DNA of 64,000 nucleotides from Corynebacterium suranareeae (GTDB lineage: Bacteria > Actinomycetota > Actinomycetes > Mycobacteriales > Mycobacteriaceae), in assembly GCF_002355155.1 (NCBI RefSeq), contig NZ_AP017369.1, positions 2,418,001 to 2,482,000 on the forward strand, written 5' to 3'. This document shows positions 28,835 through 38,890 of this stretch, in pieces (the stretch's first letter is position 1; every line of letters begins with the position of its first letter). Made by a program: the position numbers and the translations under genes. A model generated the notes under the pieces. It did no database searches and was not told the origin of the DNA. It was given only the letters and a program-made list of their open reading frames with translations.

Positions 28835-30087
28835 TGCTTCACCGGCGTACCCCGCTCACCCAGCCTGATCAGTGGCGAAAACCCGCTCTCATCGTGGCCA
28901 TTTTGGCTGTGGTGGGAGTGTTGCTGTCGCATTGGTTTGCGTGGCCTTTAACTTGGCCGCTTGGGCTACGCCTGCCCGTCGATGTGGAAGTGTACTGGCA
29001 GGGCGCGCGCGAATTTTGGACCACCGATCATCTTTATGAAATTCGGTATGACACCACCGATGACAATCTCCCGTTTACCTATCCCCCATTCGGTGCGCTG
29101 GTTTTCACTCCTCTGTGGTGGCTGCACGACGTGTTCGGGCTCCTTGTCGCAGAACGCATATTCGCACTAGTCACGCTTTTAACCACCTACGCCATCGCCG
29201 CATTCTTGCTTCGCCTTGCAGGTGTTCGTGACCGCCTCTGGGAGTTCGTTGCGTTCGCCGCGCTGTTGGTGTCCGCACCGGTGTATTTCACACTCAATAT
29301 TGGCCAAATCAACGTCATCCTCATGGCTTTGACGCTTTTCGACGTCGCACTCCCCCACAACACGCGCCATTCAGGCGCGCTCAAGTATGTGCCACTCGGC
29401 GTCCTCACGGGCATTGCCGCAGCTATCAAAATCACTCCTTTGGTGTTCGGGCTTTACTTCCTCATCCTGTGGGCAGTAACCAAATCGCCACGCGGACTTT
29501 TCGGCATGATCGGTGGCTTCCTCGGTGCTTCTGGACTGGCGTTTTTGTTCCGCCCATCCATCAGCATCCAGTACTTCACCGATGTGCTCTTTACTGCCGA
29601 ACGAATCGGCGACCTCCACTTCGCCCGCAACGTATCAATCCGTGCGGTTCTTGAGCGGCTCCCAGAACTTGGCTCGGCGATGAATATCATCTGGCTGGCA
29701 GCTGTTGCACTAGTCATCGTTGCTGTTGGACTTGCCTGCTACCGGGTTCTAAGTTCAGGTTTAAGCAGCGCCAACCGACTATTGGCCGTATCTTTGGTCT
29801 CTTTGATCGCTTTATTGTGCTCACCGGTTAGCTGGTACCACCACTGGGTATGGCTTGGGCCTTTATGTGTTGCCCTGTGGCTAACCAAGCATCGCTGGTT
29901 GTCTATTTGGGGTGTATTTGCGCTGACCTTTGGGTCATTCCACAATTTTGTGCCTTCAGACAACGATATTGAATTAAGTTGGCCGTGGTGGATTCAGATC
30001 CTCGCTGCCCACTACCTCATCTTTTCCGCAGCGGTCATTGCCATGATATCTGCCATAGACAGCACTTCCTCATCGGCCAATAAGTAG
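28834..30087 (+). CDS. GT87 family (DUF2029) membrane glycosyltransferase, unassigned
   Basis: A 417-residue GT-C protein with about 10-11 helices. The catalytic acidic motif is PVDVEVYWQGAREFW, followed by LPFTYPPFGALVFTPL, then NIGQINVILMALTLFD, AAIKITPLVFGLYF and SPVSWYHHWVW, all shared with its two paralogues at 30161 and 33766. GT87 enzymes add pentoses or mannose from polyprenyl-phosphate donors to lipoglycans. By position it corresponds to C. glutamicum NCgl2096, for which I know no assigned linkage. GTG start overlapping the pknL stop by one base suggests co-translation with the kinase. Confidence 0.88.
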   Translation: MLHRRTPLTQPDQWRKPALIVAILAVVGVLLSHWFAWPLTWPLGLRLPVDVEVYWQGAREFWTTDHLYEIRYDTTDDNLPFTYPPFGALVFTPLWWLHDVFGLLVAERIFALVTLLTTYAIAAFLLRLAGVRDRLWEFVAFAALLVSAPVYFTLNIGQINVILMALTLFDVALPHNTRHSGALKYVPLGVLTGIAAAIKITPLVFGLYFLILWAVTKSPRGLFGMIGGFLGASGLAFLFRPSISIQYFTDVLFTAERIGDLHFARNVSIRAVLERLPELGSAMNIIWLAAVALVIVAVGLACYRVLSSGLSSANRLLAVSLVSLIALLCSPVSWYHHWVWLGPLCVALWLTKHRWLSIWGVFALTFGSFHNFVPSDNDIELSWPWWIQILAAHYLIFSAAVIAMISAIDSTSSSANK

Positions 30088-30160
30088 TATCACAACTTCG
30101 TGCTCTATGATTGAACCTTTGTCTAAACACCTCAAGTGTTTGAAATGAAGGAAAGGATTC

Positions 30161-31483
30161 TTGGTTTTGACCAATCGCGAGACAGTACAAACTGTTCCGT
30201 CCGATCCGTCCGGCGCTACATCTGATCCTTTAACCACCAAGATCGGCAACATTAATCTTGGCACTAAAGATCTGCTGACATTGATTTCCGTTTTAGGAAT
30301 TGCCGCCGGATTAGTGGCCAACAAGATTTTGATTGAGCGCTTTAATTGGCGCATCGACGCCGCAGTCTACCGCGAAGGCGCACGGGCACTGGTCGAGGGG
30401 CGTTCTCTATATGCTCAGCCCTTTGATATGGGTGATATTTCCCTCCCCTTTATCTATCCGCCCATCGGTGCCATCTTGTTTGCACCGTGGGGATATTTCG
30501 ATTTCTTAACCGTTGAGCTCGTGGGCAACCTCATGGTGGTCAGCTCCTCCCTGCTTTTGTTGTTGTGCCTATATCTAGTCACCAACGCTGTCCTTGAAGG
30601 TCGTGACAGGCTGCTCGCTTTCACCATTGCAGCTATTTCCTGGCCCATCATGCTCTTTGCAGAGCCAGTACTACTGAATGCTGATCTAGGGCAGATCAAC
30701 ATCTTGATCATGGCCTTGGTGGTTTTTGATCTCCTCCCCATCAAACGCAGGATTCCACGAGGTGTCCTCATTGGGCTTGCAGCATCCATCAAAATCACGC
30801 CCCTGGCAATGCTGCTGTATTTCCTCGTGAAGAAGGATTTCCGAGGCATCATCAACGCCGTTATTTCACTGTGTGCGTTCACCGCGATCGGTGCAGTGTT
30901 AGCGTGGGAAAACACCAAAGAGTTTTTCACCACCACCTTGCTGAACCTAAACGCTGATGGTGAATCTGGCGTCGACACCACCTTCCAGTCCAACAGCTCC
31001 CTGCAAGCAATGCTCTATCGGTGGTGGACCTCAAAAGCAGATGCAGAAGCCTCATCGATTCCTTCAATCTTGTGGATCGTATTATCTGTCATAGCTATCT
31101 GTGCCGTGGCGTATCTGATGAAGCAACTATTCGTGCGGGGCCTTAACGTAGAAGCGGTCATGGTTAATGCCATGCTCATGCTGCTGATCTCCCCCATTTC
31201 CTGGTCCCACCACTGGGTGTGGCTTCCACTATGGGCTGTTGTGTTTTTCCTCCGCTACCGCCAACACCCATTCCGCCCCAAGTTCTTACTGGTAAGTGGC
31301 CTCATTTTGAGCATTATGTTGCTGATGCTTCCACCAAAGTGGTGGTTTGGCCGCGACGGTGTGAATGTTTTCGAGCTCAACATCTGGGAAAAGGTGCTGA
31401 TCAATGACTGGACCTGGTTATCCATTGGTCTCATGATCACACTGAGCATTGGGCTGAAGGCCTTTCCCAAAATAATTAAGTGA
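30161..31483 (+). CDS. mptD: GT87 alpha-(1->2)-mannosyltransferase MptD-like
   Basis: A 440-residue GT-C protein with DAAVYREGARALVEG, LPFIYPPIGAILFAPW, DLGQINILIMALVVFD, ASIKITPLAMLLYF and SPISWSHHWVW, the GT87 motif set. Its place just before aroG matches C. glutamicum NCgl2097, named MptD, one of two alpha-(1->2)-mannosyltransferases branching lipomannan. Start is TTG at 30161 (or 30167), with GAAAGGA at 30150-30156. Ends before a large inverted repeat. Function is by synteny and family. Confidence 0.87.
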   Translation: MVLTNRETVQTVPSDPSGATSDPLTTKIGNINLGTKDLLTLISVLGIAAGLVANKILIERFNWRIDAAVYREGARALVEGRSLYAQPFDMGDISLPFIYPPIGAILFAPWGYFDFLTVELVGNLMVVSSSLLLLLCLYLVTNAVLEGRDRLLAFTIAAISWPIMLFAEPVLLNADLGQINILIMALVVFDLLPIKRRIPRGVLIGLAASIKITPLAMLLYFLVKKDFRGIINAVISLCAFTAIGAVLAWENTKEFFTTTLLNLNADGESGVDTTFQSNSSLQAMLYRWWTSKADAEASSIPSILWIVLSVIAICAVAYLMKQLFVRGLNVEAVMVNAMLMLLISPISWSHHWVWLPLWAVVFFLRYRQHPFRPKFLLVSGLILSIMLLMLPPKWWFGRDGVNVFELNIWEKVLINDWTWLSIGLMITLSIGLKAFPKIIK

Positions 31484-31496
31484 ATTTGCACCGTGT

Positions 31497-31563
31497 GTAC
31501 ATAAGACAACAAGATATTGCCAAAAAGGCGCCCAAATTTCAGAAATCTTGTTGTCTAATGTAC
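31497..31563. repeat. Long inverted repeat between mptD and aroG
   Basis: Arms GTACATAAGACAACAAGAT (31497-31515) and ATCTTGTTGTCTAATGTAC (31545-31563) pair at 18 of 19 positions around a 29-base loop. It could terminate mptD transcription, though no T-run follows. The arm end ACAAGATTTC on the minus strand resembles the copy at 52965, so a link to the GACCAA hairpin family is possible. Confidence 0.7.
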
Positions 31564-31579
31564 GCGTGGCACTAGACAA

Positions 31580-31619
31580 AGGTGTGGGGCAGACAACGGT
31601 TCGTCGTCTGCCCACACCT
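31580..31619 (-). terminator. Hairpin terminator of aroG
   Basis: AGGTGTGGGGCAGACAACG and CGTCGTCTGCCCACACCT form an 18-bp stem with one bulged base and one mismatch. It lies 25 bases past the aroG stop on the minus strand. Confidence 0.75.
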
Positions 31620-31644
31620 CTATCTGGAGTTGGTACCCCAAAAA

Positions 31645-33075
<1,431 letters not shown>

Positions 33076-33120
33076 TTACGTATAGGTTTTCTCCCAACCT
33101 ATGGAATCAGCATGGTTGGC

Positions 33121-33627
33121 TTAGATCACGCTATTTCTTTTCCCCAAAGGTAGCGTAGCCATGCACACTTTGAACTTAGCTAAATTATGACGAGCATCAA
33201 CCAACGCATCGTGATTACCTACCGGCAGCTCCGGCAAGGTGGGACATCCCGCCATTTCCCAATACTGACGAAGCTCACGGGTAAACCGTGGGATCTCCCT
33301 GGGAAGACCAGCCATATCCCCCCACATTTGTGCCAACAGCACGTGATCATAGGCTCCCACCCACGCCCATAATTCAGGTTTGGATCCCGCAGAGGTTAAA
33401 AACTCATACACTTCACGTTTAATGGTGTCCGCTGACTTCCACACCTTGGACGAAGGATTGGGCAGCTTGTCTAATACATTAGTGCGGACCCACGCATTAG
33501 CCTTTGCAGAATCAAACCCGGTGCACACCGCGTAATATTCTCGGCCATCTTCTGCCACGATTCCAATAGAGACCAATTCGATCGTGCGCCCATCTTCGAT
33601 GAACTCAGTATCGTAAAAATAACGCAC
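33121..33627 (-). CDS. Rv2179c-type 3'-5' exoribonuclease
   Basis: A 168-residue DEDD-type exonuclease of the Rv2179c family, reported to trim single-stranded RNA overhangs, especially poly(A). Catalytic residues are visible in MRYFYDTEFIEDGRTIELVSIG (core YDTEFIEDG), VGAYDHVLLAQMWG and HDALVDARHNL. Conserved placement next to aroG as in mycobacteria. ATG start. It is divergent from mptC with 138 bases between. Confidence 0.9.
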   Translation of the reverse strand: MRYFYDTEFIEDGRTIELVSIGIVAEDGREYYAVCTGFDSAKANAWVRTNVLDKLPNPSSKVWKSADTIKREVYEFLTSAGSKPELWAWVGAYDHVLLAQMWGDMAGLPREIPRFTRELRQYWEMAGCPTLPELPVGNHDALVDARHNLAKFKVCMATLPLGKRNSVI

Positions 33628-33765
33628 TACTAATTAGTCCTTCTCAGTGTTGAAAACGTGGATTCATAGTTCATCGTAGCTAAAAGGGCGAACGCAACGT
33701 CACAGCAGGGCATCTCGCGCAACGCAGTTCCTTAAAAATCACTGGATACCGATACACTACATGGC

Positions 33766-36198
33766 ATGCACGGTGAAAAACTTGTGGAAGACTCTCGGGA
33801 AAACCCCAGCTATTTCCAATGGCGCGATGTTGCGTCAAATTCGACATTGAAGAAAGCGCTTGTAATCCTTGCAACTGCTGCACTGCTTCTTACATTGTGG
33901 CCATCCATTTTCAACGTTCGGGCCATCGAATCATTTGTTTTCTTCTTCCACATTGACACCGATGTTTATCGCGCTGGTGCCCAAGCCTTCTTGCGCGGTG
34001 AAAACCTGTACACGCAGGACTATCAGGTAGGAGGCATCCAACTTCCCTTTACCTACCCGCCAATCTCAGCAGCACTTTTTGTCCCCCTAGCGCTTTTACC
34101 TAGCAACATTGCTGGAATCGCACTGACACTTATCTCCAGTGTGTTGTTGTGGTGGAGCGTGGCAATTGTTCTAAGAAGAACGTTTAAAAGTCTCTCCGAT
34201 GCTGATTCACGGTTTGTGTCTTACCTGATCTTGCCTGTGGCATTATCCACCGAGCCTGTATTTCAAACCCTTCAGTTTGGCCAAGTAAACATCATTTTGA
34301 TGGCACTTGTCCTCATGGATACCTTCACAAAGAAGCCATGGCTACCACGCGGTTTTTGGATTGGCTTAGCAGCGTCGATCAAACTCACCCCCGCTGTGTT
34401 TGGTCTCTATTTCCTGGTGAAGAAAGATTGGAAGAGCGCTGGAGTCGCCATAGCATCCGGTGTGGGATTCTCCGCCCTGGCTTTTGCGCTGTTGCCATCG
34501 AGTTCCAAAATTTATTGGACCGAAACTCTTAACGATCCATCGCGCATTGGCAATTTGTCTTATATTGCTAACCAATCGATGCGAGGGGCGCTTAGCCGTT
34601 TGATGCATGAACACCAGGGGCTCGTCGAAAAGCTATGGCTGGTGGCAGTCGTGTTGTGCCTTGCAGGAATTGCTGTGGCAATGTGGCGCGTGGTGCGCGC
34701 TGGAAACCCTTATGGTGCCGTGATGCTGAACTCCCTCATTGCGCTGCTGTGCTCCCCAGTTTCGTGGTCGCATCACTGGGTTTGGCTGATCCCACTTGCT
34801 CTTGGATTAGGCGCAAGTGCGTGGAACCAGCGGCATTCTGCGCCTTCTACTGCGGCAACTGCCGGGGTACTTGCCCTGCTGACGACGATTCCGATGTTCA
34901 TCACCACGTTCTGGAACATGCCTTATGATTCAGAGTCGTATCCGTTTTGGCCGATATTCCTGCAACCATCAGGCAATGCATATGTTGTTGTGTCCATCGC
35001 CATTGTGATTGTGGCTTTGATAAATCCACGTATTTTCGGAAGCATTCACGCCGACGCTCAAAGCACATCCACGCGGACACCATCCCCTGCCCTGCTAGTT
35101 GTGCTGAGCATTACTATCTTCTATCTGTTTGCCAACGTATGGTTTAAAGGAAACAATCAAAATGAATCGTTAAGGCAATATCCTGTACAAACGATTGAAG
35201 GGCGTGGATTAACTGACCTCGGGGAGTTGATTTTCAAATTTGCCACGACGTCGGATCCGTTAGTTCCTCTCTGGGTTGTTGGTGTGCTTAATGCTACGGC
35301 GCTGGCAGTAACTGTAAGAATACTCATGCAACGCTATGGTGGCCGCCAACAATCTTGGATGATTAACCTCAGCATTCTCGCTGTGTCACTGATGATGTTT
35401 TCTGTACAAGATGCCTTGCAGTTTGGCTCACTCACTGTGGTTGCTCTTGCACTAATTACTGTAGATTTACTGGGTAACAATGTGATCCTTCGGCGTGGAT
35501 TCCTCACTGGCGTTGCAGCTGGATTATTCGGGTGGCCGATTTTAATCCTCGTCGGTTTCCTTATTCACCGCCGTTTCGCTGCAACCATCACGGCCGCGGG
35601 TACCGCAATTGTGTTGTGGATCGCGGGAATTCTGCTTAACCCCGATCCTTTCAATCTAAATCTGCTGCGTCAGTGGTTCAGTGGCCGCGATGGTCGAGAT
35701 AATATTTCTATCTACGCATTCCTGGCACGCTGGGTGTCGGAATCTCCAAGCGTGATGATCGTATGGGCGATCATCGGCCTTGTTATTGGTGCATGGGCAA
35801 TCCATCGCAGTTGGGTTCGAAACAACACCAACCTGTCTGTAGCTTTAAGCATTGCGCTTCCACTGCTGGTGTTACCTACGGTCGAACTGCATCAACTAGT
35901 TTTGCTTCTTCCCCTTATTACCGTATTGGTTACTCAGGGACGCCTTGTCTACGTTTACTTACTTGCGTTTATTTCCCTTGTCTCTTGGACCCCACAGCAT
36001 CTATCGTATGCCAACGTGTTCCCGCTAAATGACCCAGAACCCCAAGGATATGTAGCGCACTATGGTTGGTACTTACTGGTTGAACCAATGGCTCTTGCTC
36101 CTGCGGCAATTATTCTCGGCGTGTTTATTGCATGCGGATTCATACAAGGAAATTCTCCTGCAAAGTCCACTGAAACTCCACTGCAACCGAGCCAATAG
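33766..36198 (+). CDS. mptC: MptC-like GT87 mannosyltransferase with a second degenerate GT87 half
   Basis: An 810-residue polytopic protein, about twice a normal GT87. Residues 1-450 carry a full set: DTDVYRAGAQAFLRGE, LPFTYPPISAALF, LQFGQVNIILMALVLMD (about 169), AASIKLTPAVFGLYF (about 205), SPVSWSHHWVW (about 333). Residues 450-810 repeat the layout about 375-381 residues later with the key motifs lost: LQFGSLTVVALALITVD, AAGLFGWPILILVGF, VELHQLVLLLP. Position matches C. glutamicum NCgl2100, MptC, which adds alpha-(1->2)-mannose branches to lipomannan. A TACACT box eight bases before the ATG suggests a leaderless transcript. Confidence 0.9.
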   Translation: MHGEKLVEDSRENPSYFQWRDVASNSTLKKALVILATAALLLTLWPSIFNVRAIESFVFFFHIDTDVYRAGAQAFLRGENLYTQDYQVGGIQLPFTYPPISAALFVPLALLPSNIAGIALTLISSVLLWWSVAIVLRRTFKSLSDADSRFVSYLILPVALSTEPVFQTLQFGQVNIILMALVLMDTFTKKPWLPRGFWIGLAASIKLTPAVFGLYFLVKKDWKSAGVAIASGVGFSALAFALLPSSSKIYWTETLNDPSRIGNLSYIANQSMRGALSRLMHEHQGLVEKLWLVAVVLCLAGIAVAMWRVVRAGNPYGAVMLNSLIALLCSPVSWSHHWVWLIPLALGLGASAWNQRHSAPSTAATAGVLALLTTIPMFITTFWNMPYDSESYPFWPIFLQPSGNAYVVVSIAIVIVALINPRIFGSIHADAQSTSTRTPSPALLVVLSITIFYLFANVWFKGNNQNESLRQYPVQTIEGRGLTDLGELIFKFATTSDPLVPLWVVGVLNATALAVTVRILMQRYGGRQQSWMINLSILAVSLMMFSVQDALQFGSLTVVALALITVDLLGNNVILRRGFLTGVAAGLFGWPILILVGFLIHRRFAATITAAGTAIVLWIAGILLNPDPFNLNLLRQWFSGRDGRDNISIYAFLARWVSESPSVMIVWAIIGLVIGAWAIHRSWVRNNTNLSVALSIALPLLVLPTVELHQLVLLLPLITVLVTQGRLVYVYLLAFISLVSWTPQHLSYANVFPLNDPEPQGYVAHYGWYLLVEPMALAPAAIILGVFIACGFIQGNSPAKSTETPLQPSQ

Positions 36199-36223
36199 CG
36201 GCAAGGAATAACTTAGAGTAAGT

Positions 36224-36261
36224 CAGGACCCAAGCATTTAAGCTTGGGTCCTGAATTTTTT
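36224..36261 (+). terminator. Rho-independent terminator of mptC
   Basis: CAGGACCCAAGC (36224-36235) pairs perfectly with GCTTGGGTCCTG (36242-36253) around a six-base loop, then AATTTTTT. Confidence 0.93.
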
Positions 36262-36284
36262 GCTGGTCTGCTTGCGCTAAATCC

Positions 36285-36464
36285 CTACTCTTTATCCTGC
36301 TTAGCGCTTTGTTTAGAACCAATTGGTACGAAAATAGCCAAAGCTACGGCGATGAGAATAATTGGAGCGATAACTTCACGAGACCAATCAAGTGCGGCTA
36401 CAACCACATAAAAAACGATGAGTAGTGCGACAATAAGCAACCGGATGCGCATGACCTTATTCAC
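36285..36464 (-). CDS. Small two-helix membrane protein
   Basis: A short gene of 59 codons from GTG at 36462-36464 (or 55 codons from ATG at 36450-36452). Conceptual translation gives a basic start, helix LLIVALLIVFYVVVAAL, a short polar loop DWSREV, helix IAPIILIAVALAIFVPI, then a charged tail ending KQDKE. The positive-inside pattern and absence of stops support a real membrane protein. AAAGGA lies 12 bases before the GTG. No function recognised. It faces the mptC terminator. Confidence 0.7.
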   Translation of the reverse strand: MNKVMRIRLLIVALLIVFYVVVAALDWSREVIAPIILIAVALAIFVPIGSKQSAKQDKE

Positions 36465-36602
36465 TGAAGCGATGATCCTTTACTATTCAAAAGCCCTTGT
36501 AGATTTTTCACAACTTCAAAGCCCAGTGCTTCCCACCAGACGGCGGTTCAACCATAAACTCGGACACAACCGATTCACGCTAACTATAAAACTTGGCTTC
36601 TT

Positions 36603-37829
36603 TTATATACCGTACGCTTTACTGCTTGCAGAAGCACTCTCCGGTTGATCAACCTTGACGGGACGTTCCTCAACAAGTGCCGGCAGCTTAGGTGGAACAA
36701 GGCTCCATCCCAATCCTGGGACTTTGGAAAGCAGATACGTGAGATAACCGCCCAGCATTGCGCACGCGAAGGCTATAACCATCCATGTATTGGTGTGGTG
36801 CCACATGCTTTCGGAAAGGTTGTCGATGGTCATGAAATTCCAGCGCAGTCCAAATCCGAAGATCAGGGACAACCCAAGTGCATGACCAATATAGATAGGC
36901 AGCGTGTGCTTGCCGATGAGTTTGAGCAAATCACCAAGCGGTTTGATGCGCGCAATCCATACGCACATGACAATTCCGGCTGGCAACGAAATTACTCGAA
37001 TGATCATGGCGGGCAAATGATCCATATCGAATCCCGTGAGGTTTCCACCTAAGGCATGGGCGTAGCTGTCTCGGAGATTCATCAGCCATAGCATTGTGGC
37101 GCCGTGATGTTGGGCGTCTCTCAACGCGTTGGAGATAACTCCCAATGCCAATCCTGCAACATAAAGAACCGCGGAAAAGACGATGGCTTTGGGCTTGGTC
37201 GCAGATTCAGCAAACCGGGTAATCAGTGGGCGGAAATATGCGCCAATCAAAAATGCTGGCAAATAAATGATGGACTTGCGTAAGATTTCAATTTCACTGA
37301 ACGCCGGCATGAAGAGCCACAATGATGCCACCAAGACAGCGATTGCCCAACCTGGAAGTTTCTTGGTCGCCCATAGGAACAGGTTGAACATCACCAGGAA
37401 GTACAGGAACCAGTACATATTGGTTGCCCACACGATGGAATCGCTGTACCACTCAAATGAGGCTGGTTCCCTACCAGTGAATATTGTGCCTTCAAGTCTG
37501 TGGAGGTAAAGGTTAACCGGTGTCCACAAAAGGTAGGGCACTAGATAAAACCACAAGCGTCCACGGAAAAGCTCACCAAAGCTTTGATCTAGGACTTTGA
37601 CCGCAAAGAATCCGCTGACCATGAAAAATAGCGGCATGCGCAAAGGGTCAAGCAGAGAATTCAGGTGGGAGGCCAAGGTGTCTTGTCCACCGGGAATTGC
37701 TAAAGATACGTGGAGGAGGACAACACCAAGGATGGAGATTCCCTTGGCAATATCTGGCCAATCCATGCGTGTCTTGTTTTGGGGAGCCGTCACTTGTTGA
37801 GGTGCTGGGGTATCATTTCCAGTTTTCAC
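36603..37829 (-). CDS. Acyltransferase 3 family membrane protein
   Basis: A 408-residue protein with about 10 helices of the acyltransferase-3 (OafA/NolL) family, which O-acylates cell-surface sugars. The catalytic-region motif is ILGVVLLHVSLAIPGG, and DPLRMPLFFMVSGFF is typical of the family. Start GTG at 37827-37829, with AGGAG 12 bases upstream; a later ATG at 37766 has no ribosome site. The gene sits among lipoglycan genes, so an envelope glycan or lipid is the likely acceptor, which is inference. Confidence 0.88.
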   Translation of the reverse strand: MKTGNDTPAPQQVTAPQNKTRMDWPDIAKGISILGVVLLHVSLAIPGGQDTLASHLNSLLDPLRMPLFFMVSGFFAVKVLDQSFGELFRGRLWFYLVPYLLWTPVNLYLHRLEGTIFTGREPASFEWYSDSIVWATNMYWFLYFLVMFNLFLWATKKLPGWAIAVLVASLWLFMPAFSEIEILRKSIIYLPAFLIGAYFRPLITRFAESATKPKAIVFSAVLYVAGLALGVISNALRDAQHHGATMLWLMNLRDSYAHALGGNLTGFDMDHLPAMIIRVISLPAGIVMCVWIARIKPLGDLLKLIGKHTLPIYIGHALGLSLIFGFGLRWNFMTIDNLSESMWHHTNTWMVIAFACAMLGGYLTYLLSKVPGLGWSLVPPKLPALVEERPVKVDQPESASASSKAYGI

Positions 37830-38015
37830 GGTGACGGATAACTCCTATAAGACGGTGTGCTGTGAGTATGCTTCCACCATCCGGCTTGTCTAGCGGTGTA
37901 AAAGATTAACGTTTAGTTAAATCTTGAAGTCTAACCGCTTCCACAATACCGATCTGTTGCCTATTTGCGAAAAACTCTCACGGTGTTTCCAAGGTCTTTA
38001 GCAGGAATTGCGGTC

Positions 38016-38753
38016 TTACTGTGAGGGTGCTGTTCCCTCTGGATATCCTTTTCCAGCTTCCAAAGAATCTTTTACATCCTTTGAATACGCATCAACATAA
38101 GGCTGACCGGTGAGGTCTGCCAGGATAAACATCACATGATCAGTCAGTTTGCGTGCTGCCTCAAGGGAGCCTGCTTCAAGGCCATGTTCTTTCACAAACG
38201 CTAAAGGATCAATGGCGTGGCCCACTTTGATTTTTACTTTTGCTGGGCGTGGCACCCAACTTCCAATAGGGTTTGCATCCCTACTACCAATCATGGCGAT
38301 GGGCACAATTGGTTTTCCAGTTTCCATTGCGACAAATGCCATTCCAGTTTTGCCTTTGTAAATCCGGCCATCTGGTGAGCGCGATCCTTCAGGGTAAATA
38401 CCAAAGAGATCTCCCCTATCTAAAACTGCCTTGGCCGTATTCATCAGCGAATCCCTGGCATTATCAGCGGTACGGTCCAGCGGAACCTGCCCTACTGAGG
38501 TAAAAAACCACTTCTGTAATTTGCCTTTAACACCAGGGGATGTGAAGTACTCAGACTTCGCCGGAAATGTCAGCTGCCGTGGACACAGTAGTGGAAAATA
38601 AAATGAATCCATTACTGCTTGATGGTTGGATGCCATGATCGCGGCGCCCTGATCTGGGATATTTTCTTTGCCTTCAATTTCTGGGCGGTTATACACACGC
38701 AAAAATGGGCCAATCAGCACATACTTGAAAAACCGATACCAGTTGTTGTCCAT
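38016..38753 (-). CDS. plsC: 1-acyl-sn-glycerol-3-phosphate acyltransferase (PlsC family)
   Basis: A 245-residue acyltransferase with the HX4D motif SNHQAVMDSFYF and the substrate-binding FGIYPEGSRSPDG and KTGMAFVAMETGKPIVPIA. It acylates lysophosphatidate or a related lipid at the inner membrane face. Position corresponds to M. tuberculosis Rv2182c. ATG at 38751-38753 is chosen because it starts a typical family N-terminus (MDNNWYRFFKYV); upstream in-frame starts would add 29 residues. The last residues are polar. Confidence 0.92.
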   Translation of the reverse strand: MDNNWYRFFKYVLIGPFLRVYNRPEIEGKENIPDQGAAIMASNHQAVMDSFYFPLLCPRQLTFPAKSEYFTSPGVKGKLQKWFFTSVGQVPLDRTADNARDSLMNTAKAVLDRGDLFGIYPEGSRSPDGRIYKGKTGMAFVAMETGKPIVPIAMIGSRDANPIGSWVPRPAKVKIKVGHAIDPLAFVKEHGLEAGSLEAARKLTDHVMFILADLTGQPYVDAYSKDVKDSLEAGKGYPEGTAPSQ

Positions 38754-38868
38754 GATGTTTGGGTTTACCCCTTCTTCGCGCTTTGCTGTAGGAACTTCTA
38801 AGAATACGTTACCTAGGCCTTGTATTTTGCGATGAAGCACCCAGAAATTTCAAAAAAGGGGTAGTACT

Positions 38869-38890
38869 TTTGATCAAAGTTTGATCAAAG
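38869..38890. repeat. Tandem palindrome next to the glk stop
   Basis: TTTGATCAAAG occurs twice head to tail (38869-38879 and 38880-38890), each copy containing the perfect palindrome TTTGATCAAA. It abuts the glk stop codon and precedes the plsC coding region on the other side. Confidence 0.7.
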
